The notes beneath the pieces are model-generated. The model worked only from the letters and a program-made list of their open reading frames with translations, was not told the origin of the DNA and made no database searches. 64,000 bases of DNA, taken from Halapricum desulfuricans. Lineage in GTDB: Archaea; Halobacteriota; Halobacteria; Halobacteriales; Haloarculaceae. Positions 42,272 to 50,610 of this stretch are shown here, in pieces (position 1 is the first letter of the stretch; every line of letters begins with the position of its first letter). The stretch covers positions 2,294,001-2,358,000 of the forward strand of contig NZ_CP064787.1 of the NCBI RefSeq assembly GCF_017094505.1, given 5' to 3'. The position numbers were made by a program, and so were the translations under genes.

Positions 42272-43432
42272 ATGACTGCGCACGTCGTCGTCCTGGGCTC
42301 GGGCTATGCCGGTGCCGGTGCGATCAAGAGCCTCGAAGACGAGTTACGCGGAGAGGCCGACATCACGTGGATCTCGGACGTGGATTACCACCTCGTCTTA
42401 CACGAGGCCCATCGATGTATCAGCAATCCGTCCGTTCAGGAGAAGATCACGATCCCGATCGAGGAGATCAAATCGCCGAGCACGCGCTTCGTGGAGGGAC
42501 ACGTCGAGAATGTGGACGTCGGTGCCCGAGAGGTACAGCTGGACGACGAGCGGGCGATCGAGTACGACTACCTGCTCGTCGCGGTCGGCAGCGAAACGGC
42601 GTTTTTCGGGCTGGACGGGCTGAAAGAACACGCCCATACCCTGAAGAGTCTCGACGACGCGCTCGGGATCCACGACGCGATCCGGGACGCGGCACGGGAG
42701 GCAAGCAGCGACGACCCGGCACGTGTGGTCGTCGGCGGGGCCGGACTCTCGGGGATTCAGACTGCGGGCGAAGTGGCGCGGTTCCGCGACGAGGTCGACG
42801 CTCCGCTGGACGTCGTGCTAGTCGAGGCGCTCGACTCGGTACTCCCCAACAGCGACAGCGAACTTCAGGAGGCACTGCGTCGCCGTCTGGAAGAGCGGGA
42901 CATCCGGATCAAGACTGGCGAGTTTATTCGCGCGGCCGACGAGGACTCGGTGACGGTCGGCGAGCAACGAGTCGGCTACGACGTGCTCGTCTGGACCGGG
43001 GGCATCACCGGCCGAAAGGAGATGGCGGGCGTCGGTGTCGAGAAAGACCGCGACTCGAACCGGATCAAGACCGAGACGACGTTTCGGACCGACGACGAGC
43101 GCGTGTTCGCGGTCGGGGACGCCGCGCTCGTCGACCAGCCGTCGGGCGAGCCGGTCCCACCGAACGCCCAGGCTGCCTGGGAAGCCGCCGAAGTCGCCGG
43201 CGAGAACGTCGCTCGCGCGATCCGGGGTCAGCCGCTGCAAACCTGGACGTACAAAGACAAGGGAACGGCGGTCTCGATCGGCGAGGACGCCGTCGCCCAC
43301 GACGTGATGAACCTCCCGATCTCGACGTTCGGCGGCCTCCCCGCTCGCCTGCTGAAGAAGGCGATCGCCGCTCGGTGGATCGCTGACATCACGTCGCCGT
43401 CGCGGGCGATCGCCGCCTGGGGTGACATGTGA
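42272..43432 (+). CDS. Type II NADH:quinone oxidoreductase-like flavoprotein
   Basis: The 386-residue protein has the FAD motif VVVLGSGYAGAGAIKSLE (5-22), a second nucleotide-binding site VVVGGAGLSGIQTAGEVARF (near 150-169), and the FAD-closing VFAVGDAALVD. C-terminal residues IADITSPSRAIAAWGDM likely form the membrane-attachment region. This is the NDH-2 pattern, feeding electrons from NADH into the quinone pool without proton pumping. The start is the ATG at 42272; earlier in-frame codons lack similarity. Confidence 0.9.
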   Translation: MTAHVVVLGSGYAGAGAIKSLEDELRGEADITWISDVDYHLVLHEAHRCISNPSVQEKITIPIEEIKSPSTRFVEGHVENVDVGAREVQLDDERAIEYDYLLVAVGSETAFFGLDGLKEHAHTLKSLDDALGIHDAIRDAAREASSDDPARVVVGGAGLSGIQTAGEVARFRDEVDAPLDVVLVEALDSVLPNSDSELQEALRRRLEERDIRIKTGEFIRAADEDSVTVGEQRVGYDVLVWTGGITGRKEMAGVGVEKDRDSNRIKTETTFRTDDERVFAVGDAALVDQPSGEPVPPNAQAAWEAAEVAGENVARAIRGQPLQTWTYKDKGTAVSIGEDAVAHDVMNLPISTFGGLPARLLKKAIAARWIADITSPSRAIAAWGDM

Positions 43433-43492
43433 CAGCCGGCGCCGTGCGCCACAGGTCGTGAGACTTATTCCGCCCGGCACGTAGGTGTGGAT

Positions 43493-43777
43493 ATGGATCT
43501 ACGGGTCATCGAGAAAGAGGACAACGCGCTTTCTATCGAGATTGCGGGCGAGGATCACACGTTCATGAACGTACTGAAGGGGGCACTGCTGGAAACAGAG
43601 GGCGTCGCCGCCGCGACCTACGACATGAACCCCGAACAGTCCGGCGGCCAGACCGACCCGGTGTTGACGATCAAGACCGAAGACGGCACCGACGCGCTCG
43701 ACGCGCTGGAGACGGGGACCGACCGCGTCATCGAAAAGGCCGACGCACTGACCGAAGCCTACGAATCGGCAGCCTGA
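43493..43777 (+). CDS. rpo11: DNA-directed RNA polymerase subunit Rpo11 (L)
   Basis: The 94-residue protein begins [65 protein letters not shown], the conserved Rpb11/RpoL fold that pairs with Rpo3 in the polymerase assembly platform. The ATG at 43493 is preferred to a GTG two codons upstream. Its last 19 bp overlap the end of the convergent zinc-ribbon gene. Confidence 0.94.
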   Translation: MDLRVIEKEDNALSIEIAGEDHTFMNVLKGALLETEGVAAATYDMNPEQSGGQTDPVLTIKTEDGTDALDALETGTDRVIEKADALTEAYESAA

Positions 43778-44577
43778 CAGGACGCGACGGCGACGAATAC
43801 GCGGTCGTCGGGACCTGCGTGGGCGTCGATTCCGACGCGTTCGACCGAATCCGGCGTCGGACCGAACTGCTCCAGAAGTCTTCTCGCGATCGTCTCCGCA
43901 TCGGTACCGTCGGCGACGGCTGTCATCGTCCACTCCTGTTCGACGGAAATCGCACCCGAGCACCGGACGTCGAACCGGTGGAGCTGGTCGCGGGTGATCT
44001 CGCGGTCGTCATCCGTGTAGGCGTTTTTCACGAGTCGCTGGTTGACGTACGTCGCCATCGAATCGAGGTCGCCGGACCGCTCGAGTCTCGGCGTGCGATC
44101 CACGTTCAACTCGGCGAAGACCGACGTCTCGACGTCGGCCATCGAGAGGGCTCCGACTGCGGTTTCGTTACCGGGCACGTTCTCGACGCTGGGCGGCCCC
44201 TGCGGGGTGAGCCCAGGAACGTCGACGACGCCGAGAAAGCCGAGCACGCCGACGACCACGAGCGCGACGACGACCAGCGCCGCCGCCGCTTCGACTCGAC
44301 CGGCGAGTTCGAAATACCCCGGCGTGTCGCCGGTCTCGAAGTCGTCGTACGCCAGCGGTTTCTTCTCGAAGGTCGTCCCGCCGCAGCGACTGCACGGCGG
44401 GTTGTTGCGCTGGTGATGACGACCGCAGTCCGCACAGGCCCAGACGAACTGTTCGTGGTCGTCTTCGGCGGTCGCCTGCGGGACGACAGCTCGTTCGAAG
44501 CGGTGATGTCCACAGTTGTCACACGGGGGATCGTTGCGCTCGTGTGGCTTGCCACACTGTGGACAGCGCCATTTCAT
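43759..44577 (-). CDS. Double zinc-ribbon membrane protein with extracellular domain
   Basis: The 272-residue protein begins [31 protein letters not shown], followed by a second ribbon ([22 protein letters not shown]). A single transmembrane helix (about 96-118, [19 protein letters not shown]) leads to an outside domain with [37 protein letters not shown], which faintly resembles CAP/SCP domains. The order of two cytosolic zinc ribbons, membrane helix and external domain suggests a sensor or linker. Its ATG overlaps the hisF stop (ATGA), so it is translated after hisF. Confidence 0.78.
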   Translation of the reverse strand: MKWRCPQCGKPHERNDPPCDNCGHHRFERAVVPQATAEDDHEQFVWACADCGRHHQRNNPPCSRCGGTTFEKKPLAYDDFETGDTPGYFELAGRVEAAAALVVVALVVVGVLGFLGVVDVPGLTPQGPPSVENVPGNETAVGALSMADVETSVFAELNVDRTPRLERSGDLDSMATYVNQRLVKNAYTDDDREITRDQLHRFDVRCSGAISVEQEWTMTAVADGTDAETIARRLLEQFGPTPDSVERVGIDAHAGPDDRVFVAVASCQAADS

Positions 44578-45386
44578 AACCGGACGGGCACGCCGCGCTC
44601 GTCCAGGTATTCTTTGGTCTCCTGGATCGAGTATTCGCCGAAGTGGAAGATCGACGCCGCGAGTCCGGCGTCGGCGTCGGCCTCGGTGAACACCTCGTAC
44701 ATGTCCTCGGGACCGCCACACCCGGAGGAGGCGATCACGGGCGTCGAAACGACGTCAGTGACGGCTTTCGTCAGCGGGATGTCGTAGCCGTCCTTGGTGC
44801 CGTCGGCGTCGATCGAGTTGACGAACAACTCGCCCGCGCCGCGCTCTTCGGCTTCCTGAACCCACTCGACGACGTCCATGCCGGTGCCTTCACGCCCGCC
44901 CTTGACAGTACACTCGAACCAGGCCGACTCGCCGTCGATGTCGACGTAGTGTTCGCCCCGTTCGTCGAACCGCCGTCGGGCGTCGACGCTGATGACGATA
45001 CACTGGTTGCCGAAAGCCATCGCGCCCTCCTCGATCAGGTCGGGGTTCGCGATCGCGCCCGAGTTGATCGAGACCTTGTCCGCACCGGCGCGCAGGGTCT
45101 CTTTGATATCCTCCCGGGTGCGGATGCCGCCGCCGACAGTCAGCGGGATGAACACCTCGTCGGCGACCCGTTCGACGGTTTCGAGCATCGTCGCCCGCCC
45201 CTCCGCGGAGGCCGTGATATCCAGAAAGACGAACTCGTCGGCCCCGGCCTCGTTGTAGCGTTTGGCCATCTCGACCGGATCGCCCGTGTACTGCAGGTCC
45301 TCGAAGTTGACCCCCGTGTACACCGCCGCGTTCCCCTCCTCGTCGAGATCCACGTCGATGCAGGGGATGATCCGTTTGGTGAGCAT
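44574..45386 (-). CDS. hisF: Imidazole glycerol phosphate synthase cyclase subunit HisF
   Basis: The 270-residue TIM barrel has both catalytic aspartates: Asp11 (IIPCIDVD) and Asp135 (VISVDARRR). The phosphate-binding loops are GGGIRT (85-90) and SSGCGG near 220. It closes the imidazole ring of IGP and AICAR in histidine synthesis together with HisH, which is not in this window. The zinc-ribbon membrane gene follows with a 4-bp overlap. Confidence 0.95.
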   Translation of the reverse strand: MLTKRIIPCIDVDLDEEGNAAVYTGVNFEDLQYTGDPVEMAKRYNEAGADEFVFLDITASAEGRATMLETVERVADEVFIPLTVGGGIRTREDIKETLRAGADKVSINSGAIANPDLIEEGAMAFGNQCIVISVDARRRFDERGEHYVDIDGESAWFECTVKGGREGTGMDVVEWVQEAEERGAGELFVNSIDADGTKDGYDIPLTKAVTDVVSTPVIASSGCGGPEDMYEVFTEADADAGLAASIFHFGEYSIQETKEYLDERGVPVRL

Positions 45387-45437
45387 ATGCGATCTATTCG
45401 ATAGAGACAGGTTTGACGGTTTCGCTCGGTCGACCGA

Positions 45438-46007
45438 TCAGCGGTGCAACCGCGCCGCAAGGAGGCCGCCGACCGCGCCGGCGACGGCGGGAACGAGCGC
45501 GCCGGCAAGCGCGATCGAGAGAAGTTGATCCAGAAAGACCGTCATTCGCCCGAGATCAACGAGCGCCTCGAAGACGAACGCGCCGAGCACGACCGCGGGC
45601 CCGTATCCGATCGCGACGGTCGCGCCACGGACGGCGCCGTCGACCGCACCGCCCTCGCCCTCGGAGACGAGCCACCAGCCCGAGGCCACGAGCACGCTCG
45701 CGACGATCGCGACGTACACGACCTCCGGGAGGGTGTCGTAGCGCTGTACCACCACTCGAAGCCACACCGGCGCGTCGTAGGCACCCGGATGCGCCCCGTA
45801 GAAGGTCCCGCCGAGTACTGCGAGCGTGCCCTCAAGACCGTCCGGTCGCAGGTAGAGGCGAAACCCGGCCGTACTGCGTGCGATCTCGAACAGGCGGACG
45901 AGCGCCGTGAGCGCGAAGGCGAGCGCGCCGGCTCCGATACCGACGAAAAATCCGTGACGCAGGGTGTCGTCCGGGAGCGAGGTGGCCGCGAGCCGCTCTC
46001 TCCACAT
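45438..46007 (-). CDS. Haloarchaeal membrane protein of unknown function
   Basis: The 189-residue protein has four to five hydrophobic helices (GFFVGIGAGALAFALTALV; VVYVAIVASVLVASGWWLVS; VAIGYGPAVVLGAFVFEALV; IALAGALVPAVAGAVGGLLAA). A loop of aromatic and charged residues between helices 1 and 2 is likely outside. No catalytic motif is recognised. The start is the ATG at 46007 (MWRERLAATSL); another Met lies about 12 codons upstream. It precedes hisF by 51 bp and is divergent from the DUF7550-like gene. Confidence 0.72.
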   Translation of the reverse strand: MWRERLAATSLPDDTLRHGFFVGIGAGALAFALTALVRLFEIARSTAGFRLYLRPDGLEGTLAVLGGTFYGAHPGAYDAPVWLRVVVQRYDTLPEVVYVAIVASVLVASGWWLVSEGEGGAVDGAVRGATVAIGYGPAVVLGAFVFEALVDLGRMTVFLDQLLSIALAGALVPAVAGAVGGLLAARLHR

Positions 46008-46099
46008 GTGTATCGAGAGGACGGGCGTGCCAGAAGAGCCCATCGGTGTGCGCGTGGTCGTCCGACATCTAGAAGACAGTCGCGGCCAAACGCCGGGAC

Positions 46100-46297
46100 A
46101 TGGACGAGGAGACGACCCACGGCGACGAACGAGCGGAAGCGTACGATCCGGAAAACGTCTCGCTACCCTCACGGGCACCGCCCCTGCGGAGCACTGCTCC
46201 GCAGAGCGGGTTCACGCCTCGACAGGTCGCGATCGGTGCGGTCGTGCTCGCAGTCGGGCTCGTCGTGACGTTCGGGCTTCCGATCGCGCTGGCGTGA
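46100..46297 (+). CDS. Small single-span membrane protein (DUF7550-like)
   Basis: The 65-residue protein has an acidic/His N-terminus (MDEETTHGDERAEAYDPENV) and one C-terminal membrane helix (VAIGAVVLAVGLVVTFGLPIALA), matching a tiny haloarchaeal family (DUF7550, recalled). Inside the coding region a perfect 21-bp palindrome (46184-46204) encodes PLRSTAPQ, which seems inserted relative to the usual pattern. The stop codon lies inside the first unit of a 36-bp tandem repeat. Confidence 0.7.
   Translation: MDEETTHGDERAEAYDPENVSLPSRAPPLRSTAPQSGFTPRQVAIGAVVLAVGLVVTFGLPIALA
46184..46204. repeat. Perfect 21-bp palindrome within a coding region
   Basis: CTGCGGAGCA, a single C, then TGCTCCGCAG. It lies in frame within the DUF7550-like gene and could fold as a hairpin in the mRNA. 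Confidence 0.85.
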
Positions 46298-46387
46298 CGA
46301 GCGGGCGATCCACCGCGGTGTCGACTGGTGTGACGAGCGGGCGATCCACCGCGGTGTCGACTGGTGTGACGAGCGGGCGATCCACTG
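46294..46387. repeat. 36-bp tandem repeat spanning a stop codon
   Basis: Units start GTGACGAGCGGGCGATCCAC at 46294, 46330 and 46366. The first two units are identical and the third is partial. The first unit contains the stop (TGA, 46295-46297) of the DUF7550-like gene; the array fills the gap to the next, convergent, gene. Confidence 0.92.
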
Positions 46388-46399
46388 GACCGGTCGCGG

Positions 46400-46792
46400 T
46401 CACTGCTCGACGGGCGTGGAGTCGCGGTACTGTTCACGGAACTCGCTGATGAGTTGCCCCATCTTGGCGTACCAGTCGTTGAGTACCCGCTGCATGTCGT
46501 CTGCGATCTGGTCCGGATCGGTCGGGTGATAGACGTGGTAGTACCCGCCCTGATCGTAGTTCACCTGCTCTTTCTGGATGAATCCCGACGAGAGGAGCCG
46601 CTGGACCGACCGGTAGGCCGTCGAGCGCTCGCGCTCGACTTCTTCAGCGATCTCGTCGACGGTCATCGGGTCGTCGGCGTCCGACAGCGTCCGAAAGACC
46701 TCCTTGTCGAGTTCTTTGAGCCCGTGAATGCATTCGAGAAGCCCCTCACAGTGCATGTCCTGCGAGAGGTACTCCGTCATCGGCTGTGACAT
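46400..46792 (-). CDS. TrmB-type winged-helix transcriptional regulator
   Basis: The 130-residue protein has an HTH core LDKEVFRTLSDADDPMTVDEIAEEVERERSTAYRSVQRLLSSGFIQKEQVNYDQGGYYHVY, a MarR/TrmB-like winged helix, plus a C-terminal helix (MQRVLNDWYAKMGQLISEF) for dimerisation. The Cys in DMHCEGLLECIHG (Cys15, Cys20) makes redox sensing possible, and the protein resembles haloarchaeal oxidative-stress regulators of the OxsR type (recalled). A thioredoxin gene lies on the other side of the 420-bp divergent intergenic region. Confidence 0.86.
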   Translation of the reverse strand: MSQPMTEYLSQDMHCEGLLECIHGLKELDKEVFRTLSDADDPMTVDEIAEEVERERSTAYRSVQRLLSSGFIQKEQVNYDQGGYYHVYHPTDPDQIADDMQRVLNDWYAKMGQLISEFREQYRDSTPVEQ

Positions 46793-47215
46793 TGGTGCTA
46801 GACTATTGGCAGAGCCTGCCTAAAAGCCTTGTGAGTAATGTACACTACCGCTAAACCTGACGTATACGCCTGTTCGAGCAGCAAATCGGCATCTATAACC
46901 GAGAGACTGCGGGCCGTTCTGATGGACAGGTGGGAATCGCACCTGTCCGTACAGGCGGTCGATCCCACGTCGCCGAGCCTCGTGACGACAGATTCTGGCT
47001 AATCTGTCGAACCGTTGATGGTGAACTGCGCGTACGCATCGGCGGGAGAGTCGTTCGACGCCGGTATTGTGCACCTGGCGAACCGCCATCTGCCCACGTC
47101 CGCTCGACGGGCGGTCGTGCTCACTCACGGAGTCTGTTCGGCGTATTCTCCCCAGATAATATTGTATGATAAGGTCAAAACTATTAAGAAGGGTGACCGA
47201 CTACGGGACGATACA
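46793..47215. promoter_or_regulatory. Divergent intergenic region between TrmB-type regulator and thioredoxin
   Basis: This 423-bp gap carries a 9-bp-stem hairpin (46924-46932 with 46940-46948, GGACAGGTG/CACCTGTCC) and a TATA-like ACTATTAAG about 30 bp before the thioredoxin ATG. A minus-strand frame across it lacks haloarchaeal protein character. A small RNA is possible but unsupported beyond the hairpin; it does not fold as a tRNA. Confidence 0.45.
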
Positions 47216-47620
47216 ATGAGTGAAGCAGACGAACTCGAAGAAATCAAGCAACAGAAGATGCAGGAGTTGCAGTCCGACGATTCGGCCGGTGCGGAGACGC
47301 CGGACGAGCCGATCCACGTCGAGAGTTCCGACCACTATCAGGAGATTCTCGGGGACTACGACGTCGTGCTCGTGGACTTCTACGCGGACTGGTGTGGTCC
47401 GTGCCAGATGCTCGAGCCGATCACCGAAGACATCGCCGAGGAGACCGACGCCGCCGTCGCCAAGGTCGACGTCGACGCCCACCAGCAGCTCGCGGCGCAG
47501 TACGGCGTTCGCGGCGTGCCGACCGTCGTACTCGCAGTCGACGGCGAGACGGCCGAGCAGATGGTCGGGGTCCGCGACAAGTCCCACTACGTCTCCCAGA
47601 TCGAGCAGCACCTCAACTAG
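47216..47620 (+). CDS. trxA: Thioredoxin
   Basis: The 134-residue protein has an acidic N-terminal extension (about 1-35), then the thioredoxin fold with active site WCGPC (Cys60, Cys63), cis-Pro in RGVPTVV, and the usual C-terminal helix. It reduces protein disulfides in the cytosol. The ATG at 47216 follows a TATA-like site. A possible redox-responsive regulator is encoded upstream on the opposite strand. Confidence 0.95.
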   Translation: MSEADELEEIKQQKMQELQSDDSAGAETPDEPIHVESSDHYQEILGDYDVVLVDFYADWCGPCQMLEPITEDIAEETDAAVAKVDVDAHQQLAAQYGVRGVPTVVLAVDGETAEQMVGVRDKSHYVSQIEQHLN

Positions 47621-47700
47621 GGCCGATCGCGTCGGTCCGCTTTTCCGGGTGCCGGTTCCGTCACCGGTCGTTTTTTCCCCGAACTAGCCGTAGCGGTCGC

Positions 47701-48138
47701 ATGCCGATCTATTTCGAAGACATCACCGTGGGCGAGACGGAGACGTTCGGTTCGTACACGGTCTCCCGGGAGGAGATCCTCGAGTTCGCCCGTCAGTACG
47801 ACCCCCAGCCGTTTCACGTCGACGGCGAGGCCGCCGCCGAGTCGCAGTTCGGCGGGCTGGTCGCCAGCGGCTGGCACACCGCCGCGATGACGATGCGGGT
47901 GCTGGTCGACGGGTTCCTCGAACGGGCCGCCACGCGCGGCGCGCTCGGCGTCGACGAACTCCGGTGGTACGACCCCGTCCGACCGGGCGACACGCTGTCG
48001 GCCCGGACCGAAGTCGTCGCGACCGAACCCTGGAGCGACGACTACGGGAAAGCCGACGTACGCGTCGAGACCCACGTCGACGGTGAAGTCGTCTGCTCGA
48101 TGGTCGGATTGATCCTGTTCGCGAGACGGGAACCGTAG
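47701..48138 (+). CDS. MaoC-like (R)-hydratase/dehydratase
   Basis: The 145-residue hot-dog-fold protein begins MPIYFEDITVGETETFGSYTVSREEILEFARQYDPQPFHVD and contains GLVASGWHTAAMTMRVLVD. The catalytic Asp/His dyad is in YDPQPFHVD. It probably hydrates an enoyl-CoA or related compound. It follows thioredoxin by 80 bp without obvious functional link. Confidence 0.9.
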   Translation: MPIYFEDITVGETETFGSYTVSREEILEFARQYDPQPFHVDGEAAAESQFGGLVASGWHTAAMTMRVLVDGFLERAATRGALGVDELRWYDPVRPGDTLSARTEVVATEPWSDDYGKADVRVETHVDGEVVCSMVGLILFARREP

Positions 48139-48195
48139 GCAACGCTACGCATGCCGGTCGATCGTCGGCCGTCCGTTCGATCGCCGTGACAGTCC

Positions 48196-49452
48196 TCAAT
48201 CGTCGGCCGTCCGTTCGACCGTCCCGACAGCCGCCTCGACCGCCGAGGGGAGCGCCTCCGGGTCGGCGGTCGTCGCCCGATGGCGGAGGTTTTCGTATCG
48301 CTCGCGCGCACGCTCGCCCCCGTGCAGCCGATCTGTGAGGGACCGTTCCTCCAGCAGGACGACCGCCGGCACACCGTCCGCGAGATCGAGCGCCCACTGG
48401 CGGGGGCCGACCTCGACGTCAGCGAGGACGACGACCGACGCGTCGGCGGTCAGTTCGTGTGCGGCCGCGACGGCGTCGGGATCGACCGGGCCTGCGGCGG
48501 GGGTCGTCGCGACCGGCACGTCGAGCGACGACGCCGTTTCGAGCGCCAGATCGCCGCTCCGGAGGACGCCCGCGCTCGGCTCGTGGCCCGCTCGTTGCAG
48601 GCTCGCGATCGCCCGCGATCCGACGCGCCCGCCACCGACGACGTGCACGCGTCGACCGTCGTCGCCGGACTGGTCGGCTCCGGCAGTCACGGTCGGCGTT
48701 CCGGTGACCGGGTTCGTCGCGACCGCCGTGGTCGTCTCGAAAGCGGGATCTAACGCGTCCGACCGGAGCACCGACTCCGGCGGGCCGACCGCCCGTATCC
48801 GCCCGTTCGACAGCAGCGCGAGCCGGTCACAGAAGCGCGCGGCGAGTTCGAGGTCGTGGATCGCCGCCAGGGCCGCCCGGCCGTCGCCGACGAGGTCGCT
48901 GACCAGCCGGAGGATCTCGACCTGATGGTTGACGTCGAGGCTCGCGGTCGGTTCGTCCAGCGCCAGCAGCGGCGTGTCCTGAGCCAGCGCGCGGGCGACG
49001 AACACACGCTGGCGCTCGCCGCCGGAGAGTTCGTCGATCGGGCGGTCCCGCAGATCGGCGGTGTTCGTCAGTTCCAGGGCGTCTTCGACCCGGCGGCGGT
49101 CGCGCTCGGAGGTGCCGAACTGGGTGCGCCGCCGGTGTGGAGCGCGCCCCATCTCGACGACGGCTTCGACGTCGAAGGCGAAGGAGACGCTGGTGTCCTG
49201 GGGGACGGTTGCGACCCGCCGACTCCATGCTTTCGTCGAGCGATCGGCCAGTCGATCACCGTCGACGCGGACGGACCCGTCGTCGGGTGCGCGGACGCCG
49301 TTGATCGCCCGCAGCAGCGTCGTCTTGCCGGCGCCGTTCGGGCCGACGAGGCCGACGAACTCCCCGCGCCCGACCGAGAGCGAGACCGAGTCGAGCACGC
49401 GAGCGTCACCGAACGCGACCGAGACGTCCGAGACTTCGAGCAGATCGCTCAC
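48196..49452 (-). CDS. btuD: Cobalamin import ATP-binding protein BtuD with C-terminal extra domain
   Basis: The protein has 418 residues from a GTG at 49452 that overlaps the btuC stop (GTGA). The ATPase half has Walker A GPNGAGKT (37-44), signature LSGGERQ, Walker B LLALDEPTASLD and H-loop AAIHDLELAARFCDR. Residues from about 268 onward form an extra domain with RRVHVVGGGRVGSRAIASLQRAGHE, Rossmann-like, and ADASVVVLADVEVGPRQWALDLADGVPAVVLLEE. A similar long BtuD is known in Halobacterium. The extra domain may sense a nucleotide or corrinoid. Confidence 0.92.
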   Translation of the reverse strand: MSDLLEVSDVSVAFGDARVLDSVSLSVGRGEFVGLVGPNGAGKTTLLRAINGVRAPDDGSVRVDGDRLADRSTKAWSRRVATVPQDTSVSFAFDVEAVVEMGRAPHRRRTQFGTSERDRRRVEDALELTNTADLRDRPIDELSGGERQRVFVARALAQDTPLLALDEPTASLDVNHQVEILRLVSDLVGDGRAALAAIHDLELAARFCDRLALLSNGRIRAVGPPESVLRSDALDPAFETTTAVATNPVTGTPTVTAGADQSGDDGRRVHVVGGGRVGSRAIASLQRAGHEPSAGVLRSGDLALETASSLDVPVATTPAAGPVDPDAVAAAHELTADASVVVLADVEVGPRQWALDLADGVPAVVLLEERSLTDRLHGGERARERYENLRHRATTADPEALPSAVEAAVGTVERTADD

Positions 49453-50549
49453 AGCTCGTGCACCTCCTGGCGACGGAGCAAGAACAGAAAGAACGGCGCG
49501 CCGAGCGCGGCGGTGACGATCCCGACCGGCAGCTCCTGGGGGTTCGCGCGGGCGAGCGTGTCGGTCACGACCAGAAAGACCGCCCCGGCGAGCGCGCTGG
49601 TCGGCAACAGCACGCGGTGGTCCGGGCCGACGACCAGCCGCATCATGTGCGGGACGATGAGCCCGACGAAGCCGATGACGCCGGCGACGGCGACCGCGGC
49701 GGCCGTCAGTAGACTCGACAGCGCCAGCAGCAGGCGCTTGGTCCACTCGACGGGGATACCCAGCGTCCGCGCGTCCGCCTCGCCGAGCATGAGGACGTTG
49801 AGGTCGCGCGCGAACGGAACCAGCGCACCGAACAGGACGACAGTCGCCGGCAGCGTCGTGGCGACCTCGTCCCAGCCGACGCCGTGGAGGTTGCCCATCA
49901 GCCAGTAGACGGCCTCCTCGAGGCTCTCGCCGCTCTGGAGCAACAGAAACGAGACGACGGCGCCGAGAAACGTCTGGACGGCCACGCCGGCAAGCAACAG
50001 CGTCGCGACCGGCGTCCGACCGTCTTCGGTCGCGAGCAGATAGACGACGAAGGCCGTCACGACCGCGCCGACAAAGGCCGCCGTCTGGAGCCCGAACGGG
50101 AGCAGCGCCGGGAGCGCGATGGTCGCGACCGCACCCACCGCCGCGCCGGTCGAGACGCCGATGATCGACGGGTCGGCCATCGGGTTCCGGAAGAAGCCCT
50201 GCATGACCGCCCCGGCGGTGCCGAGCGAGAAGCCCACGACCGCCCCGAGGACGATCCGCGGCAGGCGCACCTGCCGGACGATGAGTTCGCTCGTCTCGGG
50301 CACGCCGAACGCGAAGGGGTAGGCGTACCGGACGTCGATCCCCGGCCACGGTACCGACAGGCCGGCGAGCGACGCCGTCTCGGCCGAAAGCGAGACGCCG
50401 GTCGGGACGCCGACGGCGTTCAGCGTCGCCTTCGCGACGACCGGCAGGCTGAGCTCGACCGGCCCGATCGTCGCACTCGTGAGTACGACCGCGACCAGCG
50501 CCGCGAGCAGCCCGCTCGACCAGAGGGCGGTTCGGCGTCTGACTCGCAT
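49449..50549 (-). CDS. btuC: Cobalamin ABC importer permease BtuC
   Basis: The 366-residue protein has a FecCD/BtuC fold with about ten helices: VRQVRLPRIVLGAVVGFSLGTAGAVMQGFFRNPMADPSIIGVSTGAAVG, the coupling region LGIPVEWTKRLLLALSS, and GFVGLIVPHMMRLVVGPDHR. An external loop of about 50 residues follows helix 1, longer than usual. It forms the channel with BtuD and receives substrate from BtuF encoded divergently at 50611. Confidence 0.95.
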   Translation of the reverse strand: MRVRRRTALWSSGLLAALVAVVLTSATIGPVELSLPVVAKATLNAVGVPTGVSLSAETASLAGLSVPWPGIDVRYAYPFAFGVPETSELIVRQVRLPRIVLGAVVGFSLGTAGAVMQGFFRNPMADPSIIGVSTGAAVGAVATIALPALLPFGLQTAAFVGAVVTAFVVYLLATEDGRTPVATLLLAGVAVQTFLGAVVSFLLLQSGESLEEAVYWLMGNLHGVGWDEVATTLPATVVLFGALVPFARDLNVLMLGEADARTLGIPVEWTKRLLLALSSLLTAAAVAVAGVIGFVGLIVPHMMRLVVGPDHRVLLPTSALAGAVFLVVTDTLARANPQELPVGIVTAALGAPFFLFLLRRQEVHEL

Positions 50550-50576
50550 CTACCTCAAGTCGATTTGCATTAGGTA

Positions 50577-50586
50577 AATATTTATT
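50577..50586 (+). promoter_or_regulatory. Promoter between btuC and btuF
   Basis: A 61-bp gap separates the divergent genes. AAATATTTAT lies 25-34 bp before the btuF ATG, fitting a TATA box. A purine run GGGGGAGGTG abuts the ATG at 50611; as a Shine-Dalgarno its spacing would be too short. No cobalamin riboswitch is evident. Confidence 0.5.
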
Positions 50587-50610
50587 GGACTGTCCGCAAC
50601 GGGGGAGGTG

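Noticed and set aside
46820-47128. Minus-strand frame or tRNA-like fold between the TrmB-type regulator and thioredoxin
   Set aside because: The protein is highly basic with no family features. The 46924-46948 hairpin is not accompanied by a T-arm, anticodon arm or acceptor pairing.
50550-50610. Cobalamin riboswitch upstream of btuF
   Set aside because: The gap is only 61 bp, with a TATA box; no B12-box-like structure fits.
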